Positions 18,023-26,557 of a stretch of 64,000 nt of DNA are shown piece after piece. This DNA is from Niallia taxi (GTDB lineage: Bacteria; Bacillota; Bacilli; Bacillales; Cytobacillaceae). The stretch's first letter is position 1. Each line of letters starts with the position of its first letter. A program made the position numbers and the translations under genes. The notes beneath the pieces were generated by a model that ran no database searches, was not told the DNA's origin, and saw nothing but the letters and a program-made list of their open reading frames with translations. Location: NCBI RefSeq assembly GCF_004005475.1, contig NZ_RZTZ01000006.1:240589-304588 (forward strand), written 5' to 3'.

Positions 18023-18886
18023 TTATAGTAACCAGTTTTTTAATCTCACTAGGTTTTCTCCTAGAAATAAGGCATTTTTTTCAATTCCACGACGTTTACA
18101 CCATCCGATACTATTGAAAGCATCAGTAAATCGATAAAAGGGTAATACATTTTCTAAGTCAATTAATGGTCTAATACTGTTATAGCCTTCTTGATATGCA
18201 TCATACAGGTTAACATCAACACTTAAAAAATCGCGATACAGTTTGGTAAAATCAATTTCTGTTGAACCAAATCTGACGCTTTCAAAATCTATTATTCCTA
18301 TAACTTTGTCATTATCTACAATTATATTTGCTGGACGAAAATCCATATGGACAAAGCTAGGTCCATCTGGAGACGGGAGTTGTTTTTTCATTTTTTCAAA
18401 AGTCTCAATGGATTTTTTATATAATTTCTCATCCAAAATGTCTTCTACATCTTCAGCAAAACTATAAAATTGTTTTTCAATAAAATCTGACCAGTTGATA
18501 AATTCATTTTTTATACCCGTTAACACTTTATTTGCAGGAGGATGAGTCAAATGCATTTCAGCATGAAGAGCTCCAACTTGGTACGCAACTGTTGGGATAG
18601 CCTTAGATGTTAACGGATTTCCTTTTAATTCAGATAATAAAAAAGCTCCAGCACACTGCGCGTCACCAGACCAATAATCTAACATAATAGGAATGGAAAC
18701 CCTCCCTTTTAAGATTTCATAGGCTTCTAATTCTCGCTGATACTTCAATCTTGAAAAAGGAATTTTCACATATACAATTTCATTATTAGTCAAAGTACAT
18801 TTATAGACAGTTGAGCTAAAGGAGTCTTCAACCTCATTAATTGTTATTAACCGCAATCCAAATTGTTGTATTACACGATTTAACAT
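18023..18886 (-). CDS. APH-fold phosphotransferase, second paralogue
   Basis: The 287-residue protein carries the APH-family catalytic loop H180-x-D182-x4-N187 (FVHMDFRPANI) and metal motif IIDFES with D200. It is only distantly related to the other APH-fold gene in this window. The N-lobe has the lysine of VYVKIPFSRL. Members act on small hydroxyl compounds; the substrate is not identifiable and resistance is not implied. The ribosome binding site is weak (GGGGCGAAG). It lies in tail-to-head order with the sigma-factor operon but separated from it. Confidence 0.75.
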   Translation of the reverse strand: MLNRVIQQFGLRLITINEVEDSFSSTVYKCTLTNNEIVYVKIPFSRLKYQRELEAYEILKGRVSIPIMLDYWSGDAQCAGAFLLSELKGNPLTSKAIPTVAYQVGALHAEMHLTHPPANKVLTGIKNEFINWSDFIEKQFYSFAEDVEDILDEKLYKKSIETFEKMKKQLPSPDGPSFVHMDFRPANIIVDNDKVIGIIDFESVRFGSTEIDFTKLYRDFLSVDVNLYDAYQEGYNSIRPLIDLENVLPFYRFTDAFNSIGWCKRRGIEKNALFLGENLVRLKNWLL

Positions 18887-19047
18887 TTAACTTCGCCCCT
18901 ATTTATCCATTTATAGAAGGTATATGCCGTACACAATAGTAACTCTCTGTATTACAACACTCATACCAATATTAATTTTCGTTCTTGCGCTAACTTGCTT
19001 CCTTAGTGAAACAGGCTACCTTAATAGTAGCCTAAACATTCAAGTGT

Positions 19048-19248
19048 TTATTCCTTTTCCTTTTCCTTTTCCTTTTCCTTTTCTTTTTCCTTTTCTTTTT
19101 CCTTTTCCTCATCAAATATTCCAGAGGATAATAAAGCATTTACTCTGTTATCACTCATTTTCAATTTATTCCATAATGAATAATTAAAACCTAATGAAAT
19201 GAACAAACTAATTAATAGTAGCATTTTTAATAGTTTTTTCTTATTCAC
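19048..19248 (-). CDS. small membrane protein with Lys-Glu repeat tail
   Basis: The 66-residue product starts at GTG (GGGAGG 11 bases upstream). Residues 3-25 form a basic, hydrophobic segment (KKKLLKMLLLISLFISLGF), followed by a linker and then an (EK)n tail of about 20 residues to the C-terminus. The tail is encoded by an AAGGAA-type hexamer repeat, so its length probably varies between strains. It is the third gene of the sigma/anti-sigma unit, 62 bases after the anti-sigma stop. This is the position of yhdK in the sigM-yhdL-yhdK operon of Bacillus subtilis, but the sequence is not similar. It could be an accessory regulator. Confidence 0.6.
   Translation of the reverse strand: MNKKKLLKMLLLISLFISLGFNYSLWNKLKMSDNRVNALLSSGIFDEEKEKEKEKEKEKEKEKEKE
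19051..19109. repeat. hexanucleotide microsatellite encoding Lys-Glu repeats
   Basis: About ten units of CCTTTT, some changed to TCTTTT, run in tandem. They lie inside the coding frame and each unit encodes Lys-Glu, so gain or loss of units keeps the frame. Confidence 0.85.
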
Positions 19249-19310
19249 TTTTTCTTCAACCTCCCATAACTACTAAAAATTTGGGTAGTATTCTATATAA
19301 ATTCCTATTT

Positions 19311-20303
19311 TTAATATACATCTATCGTAGCTCCAATTGTTGAAGCTCGAATTAATTCTATATCTTGAAATTTTTCTAATTCACTAGGTGTGCCAGAAAC
19401 AACTACTCCCGATATTCGAAGGTCTTCTATTTTCGGAAAGGACTTTGAGTTAATTCCATCTGCCATTTCTTGTGCAGCTGTCTGGTATTTTCCTTCCTTG
19501 CTTAATTGTTTAACATTACTTAGAAAAGTTTCAGCTGCAATAATTAAGTTACCGTCTACTTGAAAGCCATCAGCAGACGGACCATCCATTACTTGTAGAG
19601 CTGAATCAGCTTTTAAATTTTGAAATCCCTCTTTTGAAGTTGTATTCACCCATACCCAATTGATATCCTCTGGTGCCAATATTTTTTGAATCTCTTTCAG
19701 CGTGTATGTTTTATCAAAGGATAACGCCACTTCAGCTAATGTATTTTCATCTAATTTCGTTGCAATATCTAGTTCATTTGGTAAGTTTTCATAATCTAAT
19801 TGGGGATAATAAAACTCTAATTCTCTTTCGCCAGTAAAATTATTATAATGAACCTGCCGATTCAACCTTTCACTAAACTCTGTATTCTCAGTAAACCGTT
19901 CATCATCTATTATATTTTCTCTTCCAAAGAAAGGGACTTCTACTTCCTGTTTGTTCCAAACGATATCACGATCATCTATTGTCTTCTTAAAAGTGATATG
20001 CCTTACAGCACTTAAATTCAGAAATCCGTACACTATCATCTCACTTTCCATATAAACATTAGAACCATTGATTTGACTAAAAAGTCTTTCATCATCATTC
20101 ACAAGTCGATTTTGAAGAAGATATTGGCCAATGGAAAAGATTCCAAACAATAAGATGCAAGTACTTAGTAAACCGATAATGAAAAATTTAATCGTTTGTT
20201 TCCACTTTGCTTTTTGGATTGCCTTTTGAAAGGATGGACTCGTAACAAAATCCAATTCTTTATTATTTTTTCCTGATGTGCGGTTACTATCATTAGAACT
20301 CAT
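19311..20303 (-). CDS. anti-sigma factor, YhdL-like (sigma factor regulator N and C domains)
   Basis: The 330-residue protein has a cytosolic N-terminus containing FQKAIQKAKWKQTIKFF, one membrane segment (about 39-61) and a large extracytoplasmic part, the layout of proteins with sigma-factor-regulator N- and C-terminal domains such as YhdL, which holds SigM. GYQ-free C-terminal motifs include NWVWVNT and RISGVVVSGTPSELEKF, typical of the C domain. The gene overlaps the sigma gene by 4 bases (ATGA), a classic sigma/anti-sigma pair. It should sequester the sigma factor at the membrane until envelope stress. Confidence 0.85.
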   Translation of the reverse strand: MSSNDSNRTSGKNNKELDFVTSPSFQKAIQKAKWKQTIKFFIIGLLSTCILLFGIFSIGQYLLQNRLVNDDERLFSQINGSNVYMESEMIVYGFLNLSAVRHITFKKTIDDRDIVWNKQEVEVPFFGRENIIDDERFTENTEFSERLNRQVHYNNFTGERELEFYYPQLDYENLPNELDIATKLDENTLAEVALSFDKTYTLKEIQKILAPEDINWVWVNTTSKEGFQNLKADSALQVMDGPSADGFQVDGNLIIAAETFLSNVKQLSKEGKYQTAAQEMADGINSKSFPKIEDLRISGVVVSGTPSELEKFQDIELIRASTIGATIDVY

Positions 20304-20797
20304 CTGTAAACCTCCTTGTACAGCTTCGCAAATTCCTTTCTGGCTCGAAATAAGGATGTTTTTATGTTGTTTGCCTTTAAATCAAGAATTTCAGCTATCT
20401 CATCATATTTAAATTCCCATATGTATTTAAGAAGTAATAATTCTCTGTATGTTGGCTTAAGTTTAGATAAAATATATTCAATTTCAGACCAATGTTCGTG
20501 ACTCAAAAGAATCTCTTCGGGTAAATCCTTTGAGAGTGTTTTCACTTGATCCTCTCTTAGGTCAAGCTTGATTCTACTATTTTTCCGAGTTTGATCATAA
20601 TGAAAATTGAGTGCCACACGTATTAACCAACTTCGTATTTTTTTAGTTCTTATTGAATCATAGTACTGAAGAAATTTATATGCCGTTTCTTGTACAATAT
20701 CTTCTGCATCTTCATGTGTTATCTTCAATTTCCTTAAATATCGATAAACAATATTCAGTTCCGAATTTAAACTTCTTAAATCATCTGAATTATTCAT
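20300..20797 (-). CDS. ECF-type RNA polymerase sigma factor
   Basis: The 165-residue protein has region 2 (HEDAEDIVQETAYKFLQYYD, KIRSWLIRVALNFHYDQTRK, residues about 28-75) and region 4 (LKPTYRELLLLKYIWEFKYDEIAEIL..., about 112-160). The start is the ATG at 20797, with a run of G (GGGGGGGAGAG) directly upstream; a longer frame to 20869 would add 24 residues that do not resemble sigma factors. It is overlapped by its anti-sigma factor. The target regulon is not visible here; SigM-type envelope functions are a reasonable guess from the partner. Confidence 0.88.
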   Translation of the reverse strand: MNNSDDLRSLNSELNIVYRYLRKLKITHEDAEDIVQETAYKFLQYYDSIRTKKIRSWLIRVALNFHYDQTRKNSRIKLDLREDQVKTLSKDLPEEILLSHEHWSEIEYILSKLKPTYRELLLLKYIWEFKYDEIAEILDLKANNIKTSLFRARKEFAKLYKEVYR

Positions 20798-21016
20798 CTC
20801 TCCCCCCCTGCTCTTATAAGACGTATGACGAAGAAGAAAGTATACACTTTTCTTTTGAAATTTTAACATTGATTCAAAAAAGGCCCATTATAGTAATAAA
20901 TAACCAAAACCTCATTAATCACATTTATTATTCTGTCGCCTTATTCATAAATCCCCCTCAAACACTCATTTCTTAGTTCCACTATTATGAACAAGACGTG
21001 TGTTAATCCTCTTAAA

Positions 21017-21062
21017 GAAAAAACCGCCTAATCCCTTATTCAACAGGGTTTAGGCGGTTTTA
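21017..21062 (-). terminator. strong terminator after rpmE2
   Basis: AAAACCGCCTAA-CCC and GGGTTTAGGCGGTTTT pair over 15 bases with T-run on the minus strand. Similar stem sequences occur at 31926 and, more diverged, at 62698. Confidence 0.9.
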
Positions 21063-21092
21063 TTACCATATTTATAGTGACTTAACTGCAAA

Positions 21093-21338
21093 TTACTTAA
21101 TATTATACTTCTTATTGAATCTCTCTGCTCTTCCTCCTCTTTCGCCAAACTTTTGTACTCCAGTATAAAATGGATGTGTATCTGAACTTGTCTCAACTTT
21201 TAACAAAGGATATGCTTTTCCGTCTTCCCATTCAATCGTCTCATTACTCTTCTTTGTAGAAGCTGACAAAAATTTAAAACCACTAACTGTATCCATAAAT
21301 ACAACTTTCTGATATTCGGGATGTATTCCTTTTTTCAT
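21093..21338 (-). CDS. rpmE2: 50S ribosomal protein L31 type B
   Basis: The 81-residue protein matches L31 type [21 protein letters not shown] at the N-terminus, [10 protein letters not shown] and a basic tail RAERFNKKY. It lacks the CxxC zinc site of the normal L31, so it can replace that protein under zinc starvation and free the bound metal. AAAGGAG precedes the ATG. A Zur box lies about 80 bases upstream, which fits known Zur control of this gene in Bacillus. It opens the zinc-starvation cluster. Confidence 0.95.
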   Translation of the reverse strand: MKKGIHPEYQKVVFMDTVSGFKFLSASTKKSNETIEWEDGKAYPLLKVETSSDTHPFYTGVQKFGERGGRAERFNKKYNIK

Positions 21339-21420
21339 AATTAATATCTCCTTTGTTTAATGCATTAATGCATTTTAAATATTGAACATAAACAGTAATG
21401 ATAATACTTATTTTTGATAA

Positions 21421-21434
21421 TAGTAATCATTACG
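21421..21434 (-). promoter_or_regulatory. Zur box upstream of rpmE2
   Basis: On the minus strand AAACGTAATGATTACTATT contains the Zur core CGTAATNATTAC. A more diverged copy (GTATTATCATTAC) lies at about 21391-21405, nearer the gene. The gap 21339-21743 also holds AT-rich palindromes (AATAATCATTATC near 21502) of Fur/Zur type. Confidence 0.75.
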
Positions 21435-21599
21435 TTTTGTTTGTGCACTTATTATTAAACCATATCTAAAATAATAATTCAAATTAACCGCCTGTAATTC
21501 GAATAATCATTATCTAATGACGACTTAGCAACCAGCAGGTACTTGCTTTCTCTCTTTCACACCCTTTAGTGCTAAAGAATAGTAATCAGGTTCATTTGG

Positions 21600-21634
21600 A
21601 AAGAGCATTAATTCTAAATAGGATTAATGCTCTT
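21600..21634 (-). terminator. terminator of the adcA-like gene
   Basis: AAGAGCATTAAT and ATTAATGCTCTT form a perfect 12-bp stem with a 10-base loop. It lies about 110 bases past the stop at 21744. Confidence 0.75.
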
Positions 21635-21743
21635 GTTATTCAACATTTATTTACTAATGATTATTAAGTTACATTACATATCAGATATAAATAACTTCTA
21701 ATTATTTACACTCCGCTAGCATTTAACCCAATACTTATCTCTT

Positions 21744-23027
21744 TTACTGAATACTTTGCTGTAAGGATTTTAAGTTTTCACGCATTGCAGCTATATAACC
21801 TAATTTTTCATCTTCGAATTCTTTAGACAAAACCTCTAAGTCATACAGTTTGGCTGTTTTTGTTCCTGTTTCCGCAGCAACTGTTTCTGCAATTGCTGAG
21901 TTGGCACCTTGTTGATAATAGATTACTGGTACATTATAAACCTTAACTAAGTTTCCAATCTCGGCAATTCTTGATGCACTTGGTTCTACTTCTGTAGATA
22001 AACCACCAATAGAAATCTGCTCTAGATTATATCTTTCTGCAAGATATCCGAAGGCTTGGTGCTGCACTACAAATATACGATTCTTCGCATTCTCTAGAGT
22101 ATCTTGATATTCTTCATGCAATTTTTGAAGTTCCTTTTTAAAGGATTCTGCATTTTTTTCATAGATATCTTTTCCATTTGGATCTGCTTTAATGAGCGAG
22201 TCGCGAATAATATTAACCTGCTCCTGTGCTAACACTGGATCTAACCAAATATGTGGATCATGATTTTCGTGATTATCAATTAAAACCGATACTGACTCTG
22301 ATTCAGCATAAGTATTATCTTTATCGTCCAATAATACTGCTTTTACTTCAAAGCTTTTTCCAGTTGTTTTGTATTCAAAATGGTCTGTCTCTTGCCCAGC
22401 TACCAATTCCCATTCGTCATTATGATCATCACGTGAATACCAATGCCAATGATCATAGTTAGTTTCTTCTTGAAGCTCTGCAGCGAGAGTCACAACATCA
22501 CCTGTATGATAATGATCTGCTAATCCCTTCAATTCTACTTGTTTTGTCTGCGAAGTTTTCTCTCCATCTTCATGGCTGTGTTCTAGTTCTTCTTCACTAA
22601 CATTTTCATCATCTGTATTAGCTGCATCTGTATCTGTTGCATCATTATCTTCCGTATCCTGTTCATGATGATGGTCTGGTTCAATACCATCTGCAGTTCG
22701 GGCTACAATTAATTTATCGTTGTTAATCGTTTTTAATAAGCTATCTACCCAATATTCCATTTCCTCACTACTATAGACAAATACGTCAGCTTTATTGACT
22801 CGAGCGACATCCTTAGCACTTGGTTCATAATGGTGTGCATCTTCTCCAGATGATAACATCAAAGTGACATCTGCTTGATCACCTGCGACCTGTCTAGTAA
22901 ATTCATACATTGGATAAAATGATGTTACAACAGAAACCTTTTCTGATGCATTTTGTTTTTCTCCATTTTGACACCCAAATAGTAACGTGGATATCATTAA
23001 AATGAAAACCAACCAGCCTTTTTTCAT
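21744..23027 (-). CDS. adcA: zinc ABC transporter lipoprotein with extra His/Trp-rich module
   Basis: This 427-residue ZnuA/AdcA-type zinc-binding lipoprotein has a lipobox (LLFGC, Cys19). N-lobe VVTSFYPMYEFTRQVAGD and likely zinc ligands H66 (AHHYEPS), H259 (DPHIWLDP) and H323 (VQHQAFGY) are seen. In place of the usual short His loop there is an acidic-His linker (about 115-160) followed by an extra domain at about 164-253 (GLADHYHTGD, DHWHWYSRDDHNDEW). The same domain occurs in the next lipoprotein. I start at the ATG at 23027, 12 bases after GGAGG; a TTG at 23039 abuts the site. No znuB/znuC genes are adjacent. A Zur box lies 34 bases upstream. Confidence 0.9.
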   Translation of the reverse strand: MKKGWLVFILMISTLLFGCQNGEKQNASEKVSVVTSFYPMYEFTRQVAGDQADVTLMLSSGEDAHHYEPSAKDVARVNKADVFVYSSEEMEYWVDSLLKTINNDKLIVARTADGIEPDHHHEQDTEDNDATDTDAANTDDENVSEEELEHSHEDGEKTSQTKQVELKGLADHYHTGDVVTLAAELQEETNYDHWHWYSRDDHNDEWELVAGQETDHFEYKTTGKSFEVKAVLLDDKDNTYAESESVSVLIDNHENHDPHIWLDPVLAQEQVNIIRDSLIKADPNGKDIYEKNAESFKKELQKLHEEYQDTLENAKNRIFVVQHQAFGYLAERYNLEQISIGGLSTEVEPSASRIAEIGNLVKVYNVPVIYYQQGANSAIAETVAAETGTKTAKLYDLEVLSKEFEDEKLGYIAAMRENLKSLQQSIQ

Positions 23028-23060
23028 GTTTGTTTTCAACCTCCAAAAAATCCCCTTAAA

Positions 23061-23078
23061 GCGTAATAATTACGATTT
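23061..23078 (-). promoter_or_regulatory. Zur box upstream of adcA-like gene
   Basis: GCGTAATAATTACGATTT matches the Bacillus Zur box (AAATCGTAATNATTACGATTT) almost fully and lies 34-51 bases before the start codon. Confidence 0.85.
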
Positions 23079-23159
23079 ATTTTCTAGCATTCGTTCTAAA
23101 TCTAGCTAACTTTAAATACTGTGTATACTTGAAATTTCCCTTTTGTTAACTAATCACTA

Positions 23160-24164
23160 TTAATGAGCTAACAGTTCATTTACGATGCCATTAGCATCTA
23201 GATTGCTAGGATAATATGTTGGCCAATGAGTTACTTCCTCTAACAATTTCTCACGGTCATCACCCCAGTATAAGTGGAAATGATATGAATCAGCTGGGAA
23301 TATGCCATGATCACTAAACTGAATGTATTTTGGCATGTTCTCTGTGCCATCTACTAATTTAAAAATAAAGCGTACACCTCTATTGCCTTTTTCATAGGTA
23401 AGAATTTCGTAACCATCTGACTCATACTTCCCGGTATATTCCTGTCCATTTTCAAAAAATGTTACAGAATTATTTTTAATCACTATGCGTTCAAGGTCTG
23501 TTTTATACCCTACAGTGTAGTAGTCTTTGTATTCTTCTGCAGTCATATCTCCGCTTTCTGCTTTATGTTCAAACACTTCATCTAAGTCTCCAGATAATAG
23601 ATATGGATAAATGGACTGCCAATCACCTTCCCAATCAGACAATGGGCGATCTTTAACTTGGCTATCTTCAAAAATCCCTTTATATATTAGCTTGCTAACT
23701 TCATCCTGTCCGTGATCATTAATAAGAATTTTAACGGATGCAGATTGAGCACTAGGTTTGTCATCATTATTAAACAAAACAACCTTTAATTCTAAACCAT
23801 TAACTGCTGCTTCACCTGTAAATTCTTTTGTTTCCTGTCCTTCTACTGCCTTCCAATCCTCATTTGGATTTTCTCTACTGTACCAGTGCCAATGGTCTTG
23901 TTCTGTCTCTCCATCTAAAACAGCAGTTAACTTTATTTTATCACCAGTATGATAATGATCTGCTACCCCTTCAACTTTTATATCTTCTGGTACATCCAGA
24001 TTATTTATATCCACTTCATCGCTATTATCTGCTTTTTTCTCTTGTACTTCTGAATCTGTTTCCCCTGCCCCTGTTACTTGCTCCTGATTTTTTGTTCCTG
24101 CACATGCTACTAAGAATATGGAAAGCAGCATGATGTTAAATAAGATGAAAAGTGATCTTTTCAT
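23160..24164 (-). CDS. zinT: ZinT-domain lipoprotein with the same His/Trp-rich module
   Basis: The 334-residue lipoprotein has a lipobox (FLVAC, Cys21) and an acidic linker. A module at about 63-151 (GVADHYHTGD, DHWHWYSRENPNEDW, GQET, SVKILIND) is clearly homologous to the insert of the neighbouring AdcA. Residues about 160-334 form a ZinT/YodA domain with the metal-binding H286, H295 and H297 in SDHGIFPADSYHFHLYWGDD. ZinT proteins capture zinc and assist ZnuA; in streptococcal AdcA the ZinT domain is fused to the transporter lipoprotein, whereas here it is a separate gene. GGAGGGG precedes the ATG and a Zur box lies 28 bases upstream. Confidence 0.88.
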   Translation of the reverse strand: MKRSLFILFNIMLLSIFLVACAGTKNQEQVTGAGETDSEVQEKKADNSDEVDINNLDVPEDIKVEGVADHYHTGDKIKLTAVLDGETEQDHWHWYSRENPNEDWKAVEGQETKEFTGEAAVNGLELKVVLFNNDDKPSAQSASVKILINDHGQDEVSKLIYKGIFEDSQVKDRPLSDWEGDWQSIYPYLLSGDLDEVFEHKAESGDMTAEEYKDYYTVGYKTDLERIVIKNNSVTFFENGQEYTGKYESDGYEILTYEKGNRGVRFIFKLVDGTENMPKYIQFSDHGIFPADSYHFHLYWGDDREKLLEEVTHWPTYYPSNLDANGIVNELLAH

Positions 24165-24191
24165 TTTTTCCCCTCCTAATTTTTTATATGT

Positions 24192-24212
24192 AAATCGAAA
24201 TTATTACGATTT
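24192..24212 (-). promoter_or_regulatory. Zur box upstream of zinT-like gene
   Basis: AAATCGAAATTATTACGATTT differs from the 21-base Zur consensus at one position (A for T in the left arm). It lies 28 bases before the zinT-like start. Confidence 0.85.
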
Positions 24213-24367
24213 ATAATTTATCAATTAGTTTATTGCCTGTCAAGTGTATCTTTAAATATTAAATTACAATACTATCAAATAACTGGGATTAATAAATACA
24301 ATTCTAATGCTTACTATTGCAGCTTAACTTACTAATAATGGTTGATTTATACTATTTTAGTATATAA

Positions 24368-24384
24368 ACGTAATCATTACTTTT
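24368..24384. promoter_or_regulatory. fourth Zur-box-like palindrome
   Basis: ACGTAATCATTACTTTT contains the perfect core GTAATCATTAC. It lies 200 bases above the zinT start and faces a pseudogene on the plus strand, so it may be a relic operator of a lost zinc gene or a second site for zinT. No gene is seen from 24165 to 24621. Confidence 0.6.
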
Positions 24385-24621
24385 AACAGGTTGCAAATTT
24401 GTTTAATGATATTACTATCTCCTAATATTAAACTAATAAAACAAAACAATTATGTAATATTTGGTACATTAATATTACAGTATAAAGAAAGATTAAAAAG
24501 GAGGGATTGATTTCACTCTCGAATGTAAGCACTTTAAATCAGTGGTTTAGTTTCTTAGATTTTGAGTCCTCAAAGTCGATACTTATATGAAAATCTAATT
24601 TAGAAAAATTAATAAGATTAG

Positions 24622-25104
24622 AAACTATACAAAACAAAATATGGCCTTGAAACTGTATTTCACCCGCATGCCCAAACACATGTTGAAACAGAGGAACAAA
24701 TTGAACAACTATTAAGAGATTCTGATATTCAACTATGCTTAGATACAGGTCATCATGCCTATGCAGGTGGGGATCCCGTTAAATTTATGCTTAAACATCA
24801 TAATCGAGTATCCTATCTTCATATAAAAAATTGTGATATAAATGTCCGAAGTAAAATGCAAAAAGGAAATTGGTCCTTAGCAAAAGCAGTAAGTGAAGGG
24901 ATTATTGTTGAACCCAATCTTGGTGCAGTAAACATGAAAGAATTTCTAAAAGTGTTGATCAAAGTTAACTTTAATGGCTGGGCTATTGTTGAGCAAGATA
25001 TGTATCCAGCACCATTTGATAAGCCACTTCTTGTCTCAAAAAGAACATATGAATATTTAGAGTGTATTGGAATGCTTAAAACAGACAGCTTTGGCATAAA
25101 GTAA
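24622..25104 (+). pseudogene. N-terminally truncated IolE-like TIM-barrel sugar isomerase
   Basis: The open frame lacks a start and begins after a stop at 24619. It encodes YGLETVFHPHAQTHVETEEQ, then CLDTGHHAYAGGDPVKFM, YLHIKNCDI and GWAIVEQDMYPAP, running to a normal end. These are C-terminal motifs of the sugar phosphate isomerase/epimerase family (inosose dehydratase IolE type), including metal-site residues of the xylose-isomerase-like barrel. About 100-120 N-terminal residues are missing. A terminator-like hairpin follows at 25373. It is a gene remnant, unrelated to the zinc genes. Confidence 0.75.
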
Positions 25105-25372
25105 GTATTGGAGGACTCGTTAAGGATTAAACAATAGTTTGGATAATCTATGGATAGATGACGATAAGTCCCTTCATCTTCCTACTGTTCTAGTTACAAA
25201 TACGAAGATGATCTAATACTCATTTTAGTCATTCTTTCAAGGTGCTCATTTCTTGAAAATGGATGAACCTGATTTGTTTCATCCATTATTATTGAGACTA
25301 TTATATTCTTTATATCACACTTGTCCATTAACCTCCTTTATCCACCAGGATACTTTCATTACAAGAGTTCAT

Positions 25373-25411
25373 AAAGGACATCCTAGAAACTTCTAGTGCT
25401 GTCCTTTTTTT
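25373..25411 (+). terminator. plus-strand terminator
   Basis: AAAGGACA...TGTCC with inner arms CTAGAA/TTCTAG is followed by seven T on the plus strand. Another hairpin (AATGGATGAA/TTCATCCATT) lies at 25258-25287. No gene is seen in 25105-25601. Confidence 0.7.
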
Positions 25412-25601
25412 CATACGGGTATACTTATTTAATATTAATAAAGTCTGGCATTACTTCGCCTTCAAATTTTCTACTTGCAGTTCTTGCCTTAATCTAAAAC
25501 AGATGAATGGTTTTGTGCTCAAGAATTTATTTATTATCCTTAGTAATCTCTAAAGATATTTCTTTGTGCTAGTTTACCTTTAAGCGCTATAGTACATAAA
25601 C

Positions 25602-26159
25602 TTATAACCAAAAAACTGGATACTTTCTATTGCTTCTTAAATTATTAATTATTAATGCTAACAGCACAATCACAATTGATCCTGTTAATACAGGTGTAAA
25701 TAAATATTCCCATGTATAAGAGCCAAGTATGACTATTATTGGATCTGCCCCAGCGGGAGGATGAGTTGTTTTCGTTAACATCATTAAACCGATAGCTAAT
25801 CCAACTCCCATAGCCAAAGACCATGGTTCATTTCCAAATACATGATAAATAATTAATCCTATTAAAGTAGAAATAAAATGTCCGCCTATAATATTCCTAG
25901 GCTGTGATAATGGTGAATTCCATAACCCAAAAGCTAATACACAACTTGCCCCAAATGAAGCTATTAACAGAGGAGTGTAGGTAAAGCGTGTTAATAAACC
26001 AAGAATAAAAATGGTTATCGCGCCACCCAAAAATCCGGTTATAATATCGTACACATTTACTTGTAGAGGGCTCTTCCCACCTTCCCCCTTCATTTTCATT
26101 AAATAGGAAGTTGCTGCTTCTAGTTGTTCTTTTTTTGCTAGATTTCCTTTTGTAATCAA
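25602..26159 (-). CDS. HPP-family membrane protein
   Basis: The 185-residue protein has four hydrophobic segments (about 43-60, 63-80, 92-130, 143-170) and the defining motif T-HPPAGADP at 132-140. HPP proteins are small membrane proteins; a plant member is a plastid nitrite transporter, while bacterial roles are mostly unknown. The frame starts with TTG, ten bases after AAGGAGG. It is a single gene, not linked to nitrogen genes here, so no substrate is proposed. Confidence 0.85.
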   Translation of the reverse strand: MITKGNLAKKEQLEAATSYLMKMKGEGGKSPLQVNVYDIITGFLGGAITIFILGLLTRFTYTPLLIASFGASCVLAFGLWNSPLSQPRNIIGGHFISTLIGLIIYHVFGNEPWSLAMGVGLAIGLMMLTKTTHPPAGADPIIVILGSYTWEYLFTPVLTGSIVIVLLALIINNLRSNRKYPVFWL

Positions 26160-26557
26160 ATAATGTTTCCTCCTTACTAAAAAAACTATTCTAAATATAT
26201 TACATTACTTCCTATCTTAAGTGAAGCCCACTCCTTCTTAAACTTTCCTGGAATTCTACTTATTTTGTTTTATTAAAATGAATGACTAATAGACAAAGAA
26301 GCCAACAAACTGACTAAAGGATGCTAAATCACCGGTAAGCTGAAAACCTCCATCATTTGCCGCATCATGATGGAGAAAATCTAATATAATCGACTAATTT
26401 ATTATCTTTATTTTTTCAATTTGAGGTTGATTTATCTTCATCTAAACTTCCAGATTGTTCCTTAAGGAAAAGATAAAGCTGTCCCTATAAGGACAGCCCT
26501 TCTAATACAACTTTCACATTTGGTTTTCACACTAATTCTAATAATTCAAATTCAAAC
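26160..26557. terminator. intergenic gap holding two hairpins; terminator at 26475-26502
   Basis: AAAGCTGTCC and GGACAGCCCTT (26475-26502) lie 55 bases after the stop of the GPH symporter gene on the minus strand. A second stem CTCCATCAT/ATGATGGAG lies at 26348-26375. No gene is seen. Confidence 0.6.

Noticed and set aside
18924..19187. 87-residue plus-strand frame with Phe-Pro repeats
   Set aside because: It is the antisense of the Lys-Glu hexamer repeat and has no ribosome binding site.
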